Shown piece after piece: positions 47,320 to 55,588 of a stretch of DNA of 55,588 nucleotides. The notes beneath the pieces were generated by a model. That model was not told where the DNA came from. It ran no database searches and saw nothing but the letters and a program-made list of their open reading frames with translations. The stretch comes from an uncultured Gammaproteobacteria bacterium (GTDB taxonomy: Bacteria; Pseudomonadota; Gammaproteobacteria; Magnimaribacterales; TMED112), in the NCBI GenBank assembly GCA_913020145.1, contig CAJWAI010000005.1, positions 1-55,588 on the forward strand. Direction: 5' to 3'. Positions within the stretch are counted from its first letter, which is position 1; each line of letters begins with the position of its first letter. Made by a program: the position numbers and the translations under genes.

Positions 47320-48708
47320 TTATTCCTTAAATTCTGAGACTAATTTAGCAATACTTTCTTTAGCATCACCAAATAACATTCGGGTATTTTCTTTGAAGAA
47401 TAATGGGTTCTGAACTCCAGCAAAACCTGATGACATAGATCGCTTTAAAACTATTACAGTTTTAGCTCGATGTGTTTCTATAATTGGCATACCATAAATA
47501 GGACTTCCAGGTTGTTCAGTTGCTGATGGATTAACAACATCATTGGCACCAATAACAACTACTACATCTATAGTTTCCATTTTTGGGTTTACATCTTTTG
47601 GTTCAAGTAAGTTGTCATATGAAACATTAGCTTCAGCTAAAAGGACATTCATATGTCCAGGCATCCTTCCTGCAACTGGATGTATACCATACGACACCTC
47701 ACATCCATTTTCTTCTAAAAGATCACCAAGCTCTTTAACAACATGTTGCGCTTGCGCTACCGCCATTCCATACCCCGGTACAATCAATACAGATCTTGCT
47801 GCTTCCATAATTAAATATGTGTCCTCTGCTAATATAGGTTTAGTTTCACCTGTTACTTCTTCTTCTGAATTAGAATCTGATACATAGCCAACAAAGAAAA
47901 TATTGTAAAGATCTCTATTCATCGATTTAGCCATTATTAATGTCAAGACAAGACCTGAAGCTCCTACTAAGCAACCTGCAACTATTAGAGCAGTATTCGA
48001 TAAGAGCACTCCCGCTAAAGCAGCAGCTATACCTGACAATGAGTTTAATAATGAAATTACAACTGGCATATCTCCACCGCCAATAGGAACTACAAATGCT
48101 AGCCCAGCTAATAATGAAGCAATCAAGAAAGCAATAAATGTTATTTGTATTAATTCAAAATTAATAGCAAGTAGCCCTGCTGAACTTAATATGACCTGCC
48201 CTATAGCTATTAATACAAAAAAACAAATAAATACTAAAAACCATCTAGAAATATTATTAAGTAAATTACTTGAGCCTTTTAGAATTTCAGAGAGCTTAAA
48301 AAAAGCAATTAAACTACCAGAAAATGTAACTCCTCCAATAAAAACAGTCATATAAGTAAGAATTAAAATGAAAGATACGTTTGATTGATTTATAAATTGT
48401 GACCATGCAAGAAAAAAAGATGAAAGGCCACCAAAACCATTAAATAAAGCAACCATCTCAGGTATAGAGGTCATTTTTACTTTTAAAGCAAACAAAGATC
48501 CTATTCCTGCGCCTATTATCATTGCTAAAAGAATTAAATATGGATCAACAACCTTGATAAGAGTTACAAGCACGGCAATTAACATCCCAACTGAAGAAAC
48601 AAGATTACCCCGAGCAGCTGTATCTTCTTTGCTTAACATCTTTAAGCCAAAAATAAAAAGTATTGCTGCGACTATATAACCAAGCTCTTGTAGAAAAATA
48701 AAATCCAT
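47320..48708 (-). CDS. pntB: NAD(P) transhydrogenase beta subunit
   Basis: GGGDMPVVISLLNSLSGIAAALAG; VPGYGMAVAQAQHVV; HPVAGRMPGHMNVLLAEA. Confidence 0.96.
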   Translation of the reverse strand: MDFIFLQELGYIVAAILFIFGLKMLSKEDTAARGNLVSSVGMLIAVLVTLIKVVDPYLILLAMIIGAGIGSLFALKVKMTSIPEMVALFNGFGGLSSFFLAWSQFINQSNVSFILILTYMTVFIGGVTFSGSLIAFFKLSEILKGSSNLLNNISRWFLVFICFFVLIAIGQVILSSAGLLAINFELIQITFIAFLIASLLAGLAFVVPIGGGDMPVVISLLNSLSGIAAALAGVLLSNTALIVAGCLVGASGLVLTLIMAKSMNRDLYNIFFVGYVSDSNSEEEVTGETKPILAEDTYLIMEAARSVLIVPGYGMAVAQAQHVVKELGDLLEENGCEVSYGIHPVAGRMPGHMNVLLAEANVSYDNLLEPKDVNPKMETIDVVVVIGANDVVNPSATEQPGSPIYGMPIIETHRAKTVIVLKRSMSSGFAGVQNPLFFKENTRMLFGDAKESIAKLVSEFKE

Positions 48709-48980
48709 TATTTCTTTTTAAACATCCTTAACATTCTGTTAGTAACTAAATAACCACCAAAGACATTGATTGAAGCGAAAACAATAGCAGAAAATGCAAG
48801 AATCATTTGTAGGTCACTTCCGGTCTCAAGAGCAAGTGCGCCAACTAATGTAATCCCGCTTATTGCATTAGCACCAGACATAAGTGGTGTATGCAAAGTA
48901 CTTGGTATTTTAGATATTAGCTCAAGCCCTAAAAAAATTGCTAGAACTAAAATAAAAAATAAAAGTAAAAATATTTCCAT
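48708..48980 (-). CDS. NAD(P) transhydrogenase alpha subunit, membrane part
   Basis: STLHTPLMSGANAISGITLVGA; FGGYLVTNRMLRMFKKK; 90 aa, separate from the soluble part. Confidence 0.93.
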   Translation of the reverse strand: MEIFLLLFFILVLAIFLGLELISKIPSTLHTPLMSGANAISGITLVGALALETGSDLQMILAFSAIVFASINVFGGYLVTNRMLRMFKKK

Positions 48981-50092
48981 TAAAAACCTTCTTTTATTTT
49001 GCCATCTGCAACTAAAGTTGCAGATTTAATAATTTCATCTTTCATATCTAAACTCATTGATTTTTTATCTTGATCATAAAAATCTGTAACAAAATTTACT
49101 AAATTATTACTCAGAGCAAAAGATGCATGATTTGCAACAAAAGATGGAAGATTACTATAGCCAACAACTTTTACTCCATCGATATTTTGTATTGAGTCTA
49201 TTTCTGATCCTTCAACATTACCACCGGATTCTATAGCCATATCAAAGATTACGCTTCCCGGTTTCATTTTCTTGATTGTTGATTTATCAATTATTTTTGG
49301 AGCAGGTTTGCCAAATATTTGTGCAGTAGTAATTACAATATCTGATTTTACACAAACATCACTTTGAATTTCTTTCTGCTTTTTTATTTGTTCTTCTGTT
49401 AACTCTTTTGCATAACCTTGTTCATTCTGACCAGTATTGCCTAGATCAATCTTCACAAATTTTGCTCCTAATGATTTAACTTGCTCCTCAACTATAGGTC
49501 TAGTATCAAAGGCTTGAACTTTTGCCCCTAATCTTTTTGCTGTTGCTATCGCTTGCAAGCCTGCTACTCCAACCCCTATTACAAAAACCATTGCTGGTCT
49601 CAGCGTTCCTGCTGCTGTCATCATCATAGGTAGTGCAGAACTAAGGTTTTTGGCTGACTCTATTACTGCAACGTAACCTCCTAAATTTGATTGGCTACTT
49701 AAAACATCCATTTTTTGAGCTCTAGTTATCCTTGGAATGAATTCCATACTTATTGCAGTAATACCATTCTGTGCAAAATGGTGAAACTGTTCTCTGTTAG
49801 AAAAAGGTTCAAGCAAACCTAAAAAGATAGATCCTTTTTTTAATAAATTAATTTCGTCCTCTGATATAGGAGTAGATGTGAATAATAAGTCTGATCTTCT
49901 TAAACAATCCTCTCGAGAGGTTGCTTTTGCACCAACACGAGCCATATCTGCATCACTTACATCGATCCCTTTACCAAGCTCACTTTCAAAAATAACTTCT
50001 ATACCTATATCTATTAAAGGTTTTATACTCTCAGGATGAAGTGTGGTTCTTTTATCTCCTTTATTTTTTGGTGATATAGCCCCTAAAATCAT
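48980..50092 (-). CDS. NAD(P) transhydrogenase alpha subunit, soluble part
   Basis: RTTLHPESIKPLIDIGIEV, DVLSSQSNLGGYVAVIESA, GVGVAGLQAIATAKRLGAKVQAFDTRP. Confidence 0.95.
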   Translation of the reverse strand: MILGAISPKNKGDKRTTLHPESIKPLIDIGIEVIFESELGKGIDVSDADMARVGAKATSREDCLRRSDLLFTSTPISEDEINLLKKGSIFLGLLEPFSNREQFHHFAQNGITAISMEFIPRITRAQKMDVLSSQSNLGGYVAVIESAKNLSSALPMMMTAAGTLRPAMVFVIGVGVAGLQAIATAKRLGAKVQAFDTRPIVEEQVKSLGAKFVKIDLGNTGQNEQGYAKELTEEQIKKQKEIQSDVCVKSDIVITTAQIFGKPAPKIIDKSTIKKMKPGSVIFDMAIESGGNVEGSEIDSIQNIDGVKVVGYSNLPSFVANHASFALSNNLVNFVTDFYDQDKKSMSLDMKDEIIKSATLVADGKIKEGF

Positions 50093-50134
50093 AGAATTTA
50101 AATATTTAATTGGTTCTTAGATATACTTTAACTT

Positions 50135-50827
50135 ATGAATAACTTTGATCAACAAGAATTAGATAAATTTTCTAAATTAGCTGATGAATGGTGGAATCCA
50201 AATGGTAAATTCAAACCACTTCATTTAATTAATCCTCTACGTGTTAGCTATATAGAAGATAAGGTAAAACTTAAAGGGTTAGATATCCTTGATATCGGTT
50301 GCGGGGGAGGTATTTTGTCTGAAGCTCTGTCCCAAAAAGGTGCTAATGTAACTGCAATAGATCTAGCAGATGGGCCTTTAGAAGTTGCGAAGATAAGACA
50401 AAAAGAATCTAAACTTGATATCAGGTATGAAAAAAAGAGCACTTCAGAACTTGTCGATGAAGGAAATAAATATGATGTAATAACTTGCCTAGAAATGTTG
50501 GAGCATGTACCTGATCCAGCTGAAATAGTAAAAAATTGTGCTGACCTAACAAAAAATGGAGGTCATTTATTCTTTTCAACAATAAATAGAAATTTGAAGT
50601 CGTTTGTTTTTGCAATTCTAGGAGCAGAATATATTTTGAATATACTTCCACAAGGCACACATGAATTTGAGAAACTTATAAAGCCCGCTGAATTAAAGAA
50701 TTATGTCGATGCAGCTAAACTAGATTTTGAAGAAGTAAAGGGAATGTCTTATATACCTATTTTAGATATTGTGAGGCTCACTGAAGATTCATCTGTTAAT
50801 TACATAGTCCATGCAAGAAAAAAATAG
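50135..50827 (+). CDS. ubiG: Ubiquinone biosynthesis O-methyltransferase
   Basis: EWWNPNGKFKPLHLINPLRVSYI, LDIGCGGGILSEALSQKGANVTAIDLA, GTHEFEKLIKPAEL. Confidence 0.94.
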   Translation: MNNFDQQELDKFSKLADEWWNPNGKFKPLHLINPLRVSYIEDKVKLKGLDILDIGCGGGILSEALSQKGANVTAIDLADGPLEVAKIRQKESKLDIRYEKKSTSELVDEGNKYDVITCLEMLEHVPDPAEIVKNCADLTKNGGHLFFSTINRNLKSFVFAILGAEYILNILPQGTHEFEKLIKPAELKNYVDAAKLDFEEVKGMSYIPILDIVRLTEDSSVNYIVHARKK

Positions 50828-51458
50828 CGCAATTTTATTTGATTTAGATGGGACCCTTCTAAACTCAGGCCTTACATTTCATAAAATTGTAAATCAGTTG
50901 AAGAAAGAGATTAATCAAGAAGAAGTTCCTTTCGAAAAAGTAAGAAAATATTCTTCACGGGGAGCAAGCTTAATATTAAAAAACTCATTTCCTGAAATAG
51001 ATGAAGTTCAACTAGCAGACTTAAAGAAATCTTTTCTCGAACGATACTTTGAATTCATGTTGGATGATATTTGTCTTTATGATGGTGTTATTGAACTGAT
51101 TGATTTTCTAGCTAATGAGAGCATTCCATGGGGAATTGTTACTAATAAATCTGAAAAATATACAAGACCAATAATAGAGAAATTAAAATGGCATGAACTA
51201 ACTAATGCAGTTATATGTCCTGAAAATGTATCTAAAGCAAAGCCTGATCCTGAAGGAATTATTAAAGCATTAAATCTTCTTAATGCATCTAATTCAGAAT
51301 CATATTATGTGGGCGACCATAAAAGAGATATAGAGACAGGAAAAAATGCTAATGTTAAAACTATTGCATGCACTTATGGTTTTCATGAAACTGATCCGCA
51401 TTCTTGGCAAGCAGACTATATAATTAATGAACCTATCGAATTGAAAAATGTTATCTAA
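50811..51458 (+). CDS. HAD phosphatase, Gph/MupP-like
   Basis: ILFDLDGTLLNSG, GIVTNKSEKYTRPII, YVGDHKRDIETGKNANVKTIACTYGF; lies between ubiG and a YciK-like SDR. Confidence 0.88.
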   Translation: MQEKNSAILFDLDGTLLNSGLTFHKIVNQLKKEINQEEVPFEKVRKYSSRGASLILKNSFPEIDEVQLADLKKSFLERYFEFMLDDICLYDGVIELIDFLANESIPWGIVTNKSEKYTRPIIEKLKWHELTNAVICPENVSKAKPDPEGIIKALNLLNASNSESYYVGDHKRDIETGKNANVKTIACTYGFHETDPHSWQADYIINEPIELKNVI

Positions 51459-52198
51459 TGCAAGTACCTAGTTTTCAACCCACTAAAGATCTTTTAAAAG
51501 ATAAAAAAATATTAATCACAGGAGCTGGTTCAGGCATTGGAAGACAAGTTGCATTAGATGCAGCAAAGATGGGAGCTAACCTAATCTTATTATCAAAAGA
51601 TATAAGTAAACTTTATTCTTTACAAGATAAAATAGTAGAAAATGAATTATCAGAACCACTTGTAGTGGAGCTTGATTTTCATAAGGCCAAGGAAAAGGAT
51701 TATAAAACATTGGCTGAGAACCTTTATGAGAATTATGACAAGCTCGATGGTTTGGTTCATATTGCGGGTATACTTGGATATTTATCTCCTTTAATGCATA
51801 CATCATTAATGCAGCTTAAAACAGTCATGCAGATAAATTTTGAAAGCAACTTTTTAATTACCCAAATAGCTCTTCCTCTGCTACTCAAAGGGTCTAATCC
51901 ATCAGTAATATTTACTTCATCTGGAGTAGGAAGAAAGGCAAGAGCATTTTGGACAAGTTATTCGATCTCGAAATTTGCTATAGAAGGATTAATGCAAAGT
52001 CTTGCTGATGAGTATGAAAAAGAAATGAGAGTAAACTCTTATAACCCTGGTCCAACTAGAACATCAATGAGAGCACAAGCATTTCCTGCAGAAGATCCAA
52101 TGACATTAAAGACACCAGAAGATATTTCATCTGATTATTTGTGGCTTCTTTCAGAAGAATGTAAACAAACTGGTATTATGTTTGATTATCATGAATGA
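51458..52198 (+). CDS. YciK-like short-chain dehydrogenase
   Basis: DKKILITGAGSGIGRQVALDAAKMGA, HIAGILGYLSPLMHTS, SYSISKFAIEGLMQSLADEY. Confidence 0.9.
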   Translation: MQVPSFQPTKDLLKDKKILITGAGSGIGRQVALDAAKMGANLILLSKDISKLYSLQDKIVENELSEPLVVELDFHKAKEKDYKTLAENLYENYDKLDGLVHIAGILGYLSPLMHTSLMQLKTVMQINFESNFLITQIALPLLLKGSNPSVIFTSSGVGRKARAFWTSYSISKFAIEGLMQSLADEYEKEMRVNSYNPGPTRTSMRAQAFPAEDPMTLKTPEDISSDYLWLLSEECKQTGIMFDYHE

Positions 52199-52433
52199 AC
52201 TAATAGAAGCTTTAAAAAAAGGTGTTGTGATCATTACTTTTAAGAAAATTGATTCAGGCGAAATAAGAGTCATGCCATCCACACTTAATTCTGATTTAAT
52301 GCCTGAAAGAAATTCTATAGCTAATATATCTGCAGAAAGTGAAACTATAATGGTTTGGTCGCTTGATAAAAATGCTTGGAGAGATATAAGATCAAATACA
52401 ATTATTGAATGGAAGGTTGAAGTTAATGATTAA
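52191..52433 (+). CDS. Small WYL_2 (DUF2693)-like Sm/SH3-fold protein
   Basis: LIEALKKGVVIITFKKIDSGEIRVMPSTLNSDLMPE...ETIMVWSLDKNAWRDIRSNTI resembles the phage/bacterial WYL_2 pattern from memory; start overlaps the upstream stop. Confidence 0.6.
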   Translation: MNELIEALKKGVVIITFKKIDSGEIRVMPSTLNSDLMPERNSIANISAESETIMVWSLDKNAWRDIRSNTIIEWKVEVND

Positions 52434-53436
52434 ATCAATTTTATATACGCTAATGTTTCTGATAATTTCTTTTTCCTCGCCAATATTATCTGGAAAAGAG
52501 ATCTCTGTGATGAGTTTCAATGTAGAGAATCTTTTTGATAACAAAGATGATCCAAACAAAAATGATGAAACTTACTTACCTAAATCGATGAAATTATCAA
52601 AAAACCATATAGATGAATGTAATACGATAAGCGTTACTAAATGGCGAGATGATTGTCTAAATATTGATTGGACCGATGAAGCAATAAATTACAAAATTTC
52701 AGTTATTGTTGCAGCTATAACATCGTACGGTGAAAGCGGACCAGACATTATTGGCTTTCAAGAAGTTGAAAATATAAGAATACTAGAAATTCTATTTAAC
52801 CAACTTAAACCAAAAGGCTATAAATATTTTTCTTTAGATGAGGGTAATGATTTCAGAGGAATTGATAATGCATTTATATCGAAATACGAAATTATTGAAA
52901 AAACTTTGCATCCAATAGTATTTAGTGGTGGAAGCGATAAACAAATTGGAGATACTCGTGGAATTTATGAAGGACAATTTCTGGTAGATGATCAGATCAT
53001 TTCAATTTACAATGTGCACTTCCCTGCTCCTCATAATCCCTTATTTATGAGAGTTGATGCTTTTAAAACCCTTAATGAATTAAGCAAGAAGAATGATAAA
53101 ACCTCAATTGCACTAGGAGATTTTAACGTAACTTCTAGAGAAGAATCTCAAGAAAATTTATATAAAAGCTTTTCAAAAGACTGGTATATTTCACATATTG
53201 ATGAATGTGGTGGCTGTAAGGGAACAAGTTATTATTTCAGAGACAAAACTTGGTCATTTCTTGACAGTATCATGATAAGAAAAAAGAGATCTGCAAATTT
53301 TAAAGAAAGCTCAGTTAAAATAGTAAATCATCCCTTGCAAACAAGAGAAGATGGAACTCCTATAAGATTTGATTCTTATAAATTAATAGGAATATCTGAT
53401 CATTTTCCTGTCGTTGCAATAATTGAATTGAATTAA
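52426..53436 (+). CDS. Secreted endonuclease/exonuclease/phosphatase (EEP) family protein
   Basis: Signal peptide MIKSILYTLMFLIISFSSPILSG; ISVMSFNVENLFD; DIIGFQEVEN; GDFNVTSREES; ISDHFPVVA. ATG 52426 overlaps the upstream stop. Confidence 0.87.
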   Translation: MIKSILYTLMFLIISFSSPILSGKEISVMSFNVENLFDNKDDPNKNDETYLPKSMKLSKNHIDECNTISVTKWRDDCLNIDWTDEAINYKISVIVAAITSYGESGPDIIGFQEVENIRILEILFNQLKPKGYKYFSLDEGNDFRGIDNAFISKYEIIEKTLHPIVFSGGSDKQIGDTRGIYEGQFLVDDQIISIYNVHFPAPHNPLFMRVDAFKTLNELSKKNDKTSIALGDFNVTSREESQENLYKSFSKDWYISHIDECGGCKGTSYYFRDKTWSFLDSIMIRKKRSANFKESSVKIVNHPLQTREDGTPIRFDSYKLIGISDHFPVVAIIELN

Positions 53437-54188
53437 ATTTTTAGAATATTTTTTAGTTGGGAGATTTCTTTCTTGGATAATAATTTCCAACCTCCAGGCT
53501 TCATATTGTCAGGCAAAATTATTGGGCCATACCTCAGCCTTATTAATCTATTGACTGTTAACTTTTGTGACCCCCATAATTTGCGGACTTCTCTATTCTT
53601 TCCTGTAAAAAGACATACATAAAACCAATGATTTTTTGATTTAGATGTCTTCTTTACTGGCACGATATCTGAGAATTGAGATAAATCATTATTGATTTTA
53701 ATGCCTCTTAATAAATTATTAATTTTTTTGTCTGATACTTCACCGTAAACTCGACACAAGTATTCTCTATCAATTTGACTACTTGGATGTGATAGGTAAT
53801 TTACAAAATCTCCATTATTACTAAAAATCAATAATCCAGATGTATTAACATCTAATCTTCCAACCATGATCCATTTGCCTTTCTTCCTTGGCGGTAGATG
53901 CATGAAAACACTATCATTTTTTTCAGTAGAAGCTGTGGAACAAACCTGCCCAGTTGGCTTATGATATAGCAAAACTTCAATTGGAGGGTTTAGCTCAACA
54001 ACAAAATCCTCGCCATTTACTGCTAAAATATCACCATCTTTGATAATTGAATCATGATTAGATTTCTTATTGTTTACTCTAACTTCATTATTTTTAATAA
54101 AATTTGAAATATTCCTTCTTGAGGCAAAGCCAATATTCGCTAAATACTTTGCAAGCTTTTCTTTAGGATTTTGGAGCTTCTTGCTCAA
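53433..54188 (-). CDS. RsuA/RluB-family pseudouridine synthase
   Basis: S4 domain KLAKYLANIGFASRRNISNFI; VGRLDVNTSGLLIFSNNGDF; TGKNREVRKLW. Confidence 0.93.
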   Translation of the reverse strand: MSKKLQNPKEKLAKYLANIGFASRRNISNFIKNNEVRVNNKKSNHDSIIKDGDILAVNGEDFVVELNPPIEVLLYHKPTGQVCSTASTEKNDSVFMHLPPRKKGKWIMVGRLDVNTSGLLIFSNNGDFVNYLSHPSSQIDREYLCRVYGEVSDKKINNLLRGIKINNDLSQFSDIVPVKKTSKSKNHWFYVCLFTGKNREVRKLWGSQKLTVNRLIRLRYGPIILPDNMKPGGWKLLSKKEISQLKNILKI

Positions 54189-54744
54189 TTGAATCGTCCT
54201 GTAATGTTAATTCTGGAGAGATATTTTCTATCTCAGGAAGGTCTGGCAAGACAGGCAACTCATCTAAACTCTTCATTGAGAAATCATCTAGAAACTTTTC
54301 AGTTGTAATAAATAAGGCTGGCCTTCCAGGCACATCACGATACCCTTTTATCTTGATCCAACCCTGATCTATTAATAATTTTATGATGTTAGTAGCTACA
54401 TTAACACCTCTAATATCTTCAATATCACCACGAGTTACAGGCTGTGTGTAAGCAATTATTGAGAGTGTTTCTAAAGTTGCCCTTGAAAGCTTTAGAGGCT
54501 TCACTTCCCATAGTTTTGCTATATCTTCAGCAGATTCATGGCTAATTTGAACCCTATAACCACTTGAAACTTCAATTAGATCATAAGCTTTGTCTTTGTA
54601 TTCGTCCTGAAGTTGTTGAATTGAATTTATTACCTCCGATTCATCTTCTTTAGACTCTATATTTAGAAGCTCATGGATATCTTCTAATGTCAAAGATCTA
54701 TTAGAAGCAAGAAACAGCGCTTCGATCCTATCTTTTATTTGCAT
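54163..54744 (-). CDS. scpB: Segregation and condensation protein B
   Basis: ALFLASNRSLTLEDI; LSRATLETLSIIAYTQPVTRGDIEDIRGVN. Confidence 0.93.
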   Translation of the reverse strand: MQIKDRIEALFLASNRSLTLEDIHELLNIESKEDESEVINSIQQLQDEYKDKAYDLIEVSSGYRVQISHESAEDIAKLWEVKPLKLSRATLETLSIIAYTQPVTRGDIEDIRGVNVATNIIKLLIDQGWIKIKGYRDVPGRPALFITTEKFLDDFSMKSLDELPVLPDLPEIENISPELTLQDDSIEQEAPKS

Positions 54745-55541
54745 TAATGCAAAACCTCCTCGGAATTTTTGAAGTATATTTCACCAAATTGTTCAGCTTG
54801 AACAATCTCAACATAACCCTTCCTATTTAATTCTAGTGCTGCTGTAAGAATTACTGAAACAGCAAGCTTAGATTCTCCTTTTAAGATAAGTTCTGGCAAT
54901 GATATAAAATCTCTTTCTTTTAGACTTTCTAATAATAACTTTGATTTAGACTCAACTGTAATATTCTCTAATTTTACTTTATGGCTTGTCAGCCTAACCA
55001 TTTCATCTAAAAGATTTCTTAAAGCAAAAGATAAATCATTTTTATCATAATTAACTTTGGCTTTGGGTAGTTGAAATTCAGGCAGTTTTGCAGATGCTGG
55101 AAAAATATCTCTATCAACTCTTGGTAAAATATCTATTTTGATAGAGGCTTCTTTAAATCTTTTATATTGCTGCAACCTTCTAATTAGTTCTGCTTTTGGA
55201 TCATTGCCATCTTCTTCATTTTCTTCTTCTCTAGGAAGAAGTATTCTTGATTTAACTTCTGCCAGATATGCAGCCATCGCAAGATAATCACCAGCCAATT
55301 CATACTCAAAGTCTTCCATCATTTCAATGTAAGCAATGTATTGATCTGTAATTTCAACTAGATTGACTTCGAGGATATCTAGGTTCTTTCTTTGTATTAG
55401 ATACAATAAGAAGTCCATAGGTCCAGAAAAAACGTCAAGAAGTAGTAATAATGCTTTTGGTGGGACATATAAATTTTCTGGAAGCTGATCTACAGGAGAT
55501 CCCTTAATTTTTGGCAATTCTATTTCATGAGCTGCTTGCAT
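54744..55541 (-). CDS. scpA: Segregation and condensation protein A
   Basis: LLDVFSGPMDFLLYLIQRKNLDILEVNLVEITDQYIAYIE; YLAMAAYLAEVKSRILLP. Confidence 0.94.
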   Translation of the reverse strand: MQAAHEIELPKIKGSPVDQLPENLYVPPKALLLLLDVFSGPMDFLLYLIQRKNLDILEVNLVEITDQYIAYIEMMEDFEYELAGDYLAMAAYLAEVKSRILLPREEENEEDGNDPKAELIRRLQQYKRFKEASIKIDILPRVDRDIFPASAKLPEFQLPKAKVNYDKNDLSFALRNLLDEMVRLTSHKVKLENITVESKSKLLLESLKERDFISLPELILKGESKLAVSVILTAALELNRKGYVEIVQAEQFGEIYFKNSEEVLH

Positions 55542-55588
55542 ACACTAGATATTGTATATAAAAATGAAAATAAATACTAAATATTGTG

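Noticed and set aside
48708-50092. Split pntA (two alpha-subunit genes) considered as a frameshift
   Set aside because: A separate soluble and short membrane alpha subunit is a well-known arrangement; both ORFs have proper ends.
1-55588. Prophage, integrase, transposase, restriction-modification, toxin-antitoxin or CRISPR-Cas modules
   Set aside because: No such proteins were recognised, despite the tRNA-flanked cassette; no integrase and no obvious attachment-site duplication beside either tRNA.

Overview
The window reads as a compact, AT-rich, streamlined gammaproteobacterial chromosome segment, SAR86-like in character (taxonomy is inference only). Almost every gene from 50.1 kb down to 6.4 kb lies on the minus strand, usually with overlapping or near-overlapping starts and stops. 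Main blocks: (1) an overlapping aceE-aceF-WecA/MraY-like-galE string, followed by a truncated gene; (2) a large surface-polysaccharide locus (YjbH/GfcD-like, SLBB export protein, glycosyltransferases, Wzx, EpsG-like Wzy, Wzz, UDP-sugar enzymes); (3) housekeeping genes ahcY, metK, pheT, pheS, rplT, rpmI, infC, uvrC, pgi, pyrF, rpsA, cmk, aroA, tyrA, chorismate mutase, serC, gyrA and pntB/Ab/Aa; (4) a plus-strand block of ubiG, a Gph/MupP-like phosphatase, a YciK-like SDR, a WYL_2/DUF2693-like small protein and an EEP-family protein; (5) rluB-like, scpB, scpA. Two tRNA genes (Cys-GCA, Leu-UAA) sit inside the polysaccharide/housekeeping string. Best candidates for something undescribed: (a) a coupled cassette of CofD/YvcK-like protein, GlmU-N-like nucleotidyltransferase, Pol-beta-fold NTase, NPP-type phosphodiesterase and GT2 inside the polysaccharide operon; (b) a phenylalanyl-tRNA synthetase missing both the PheS N-terminal coiled coil and the PheT B2 tRNA-binding domain; (c) a cysT/leuZ-like tRNA pair split by a UDP-sugar gene cassette, with start codons 4 and 11 nt after the tRNA CCA ends; (d) both IHF genes absent from their canonical positions. 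All family calls come from reading the supplied translations; no database search was run.
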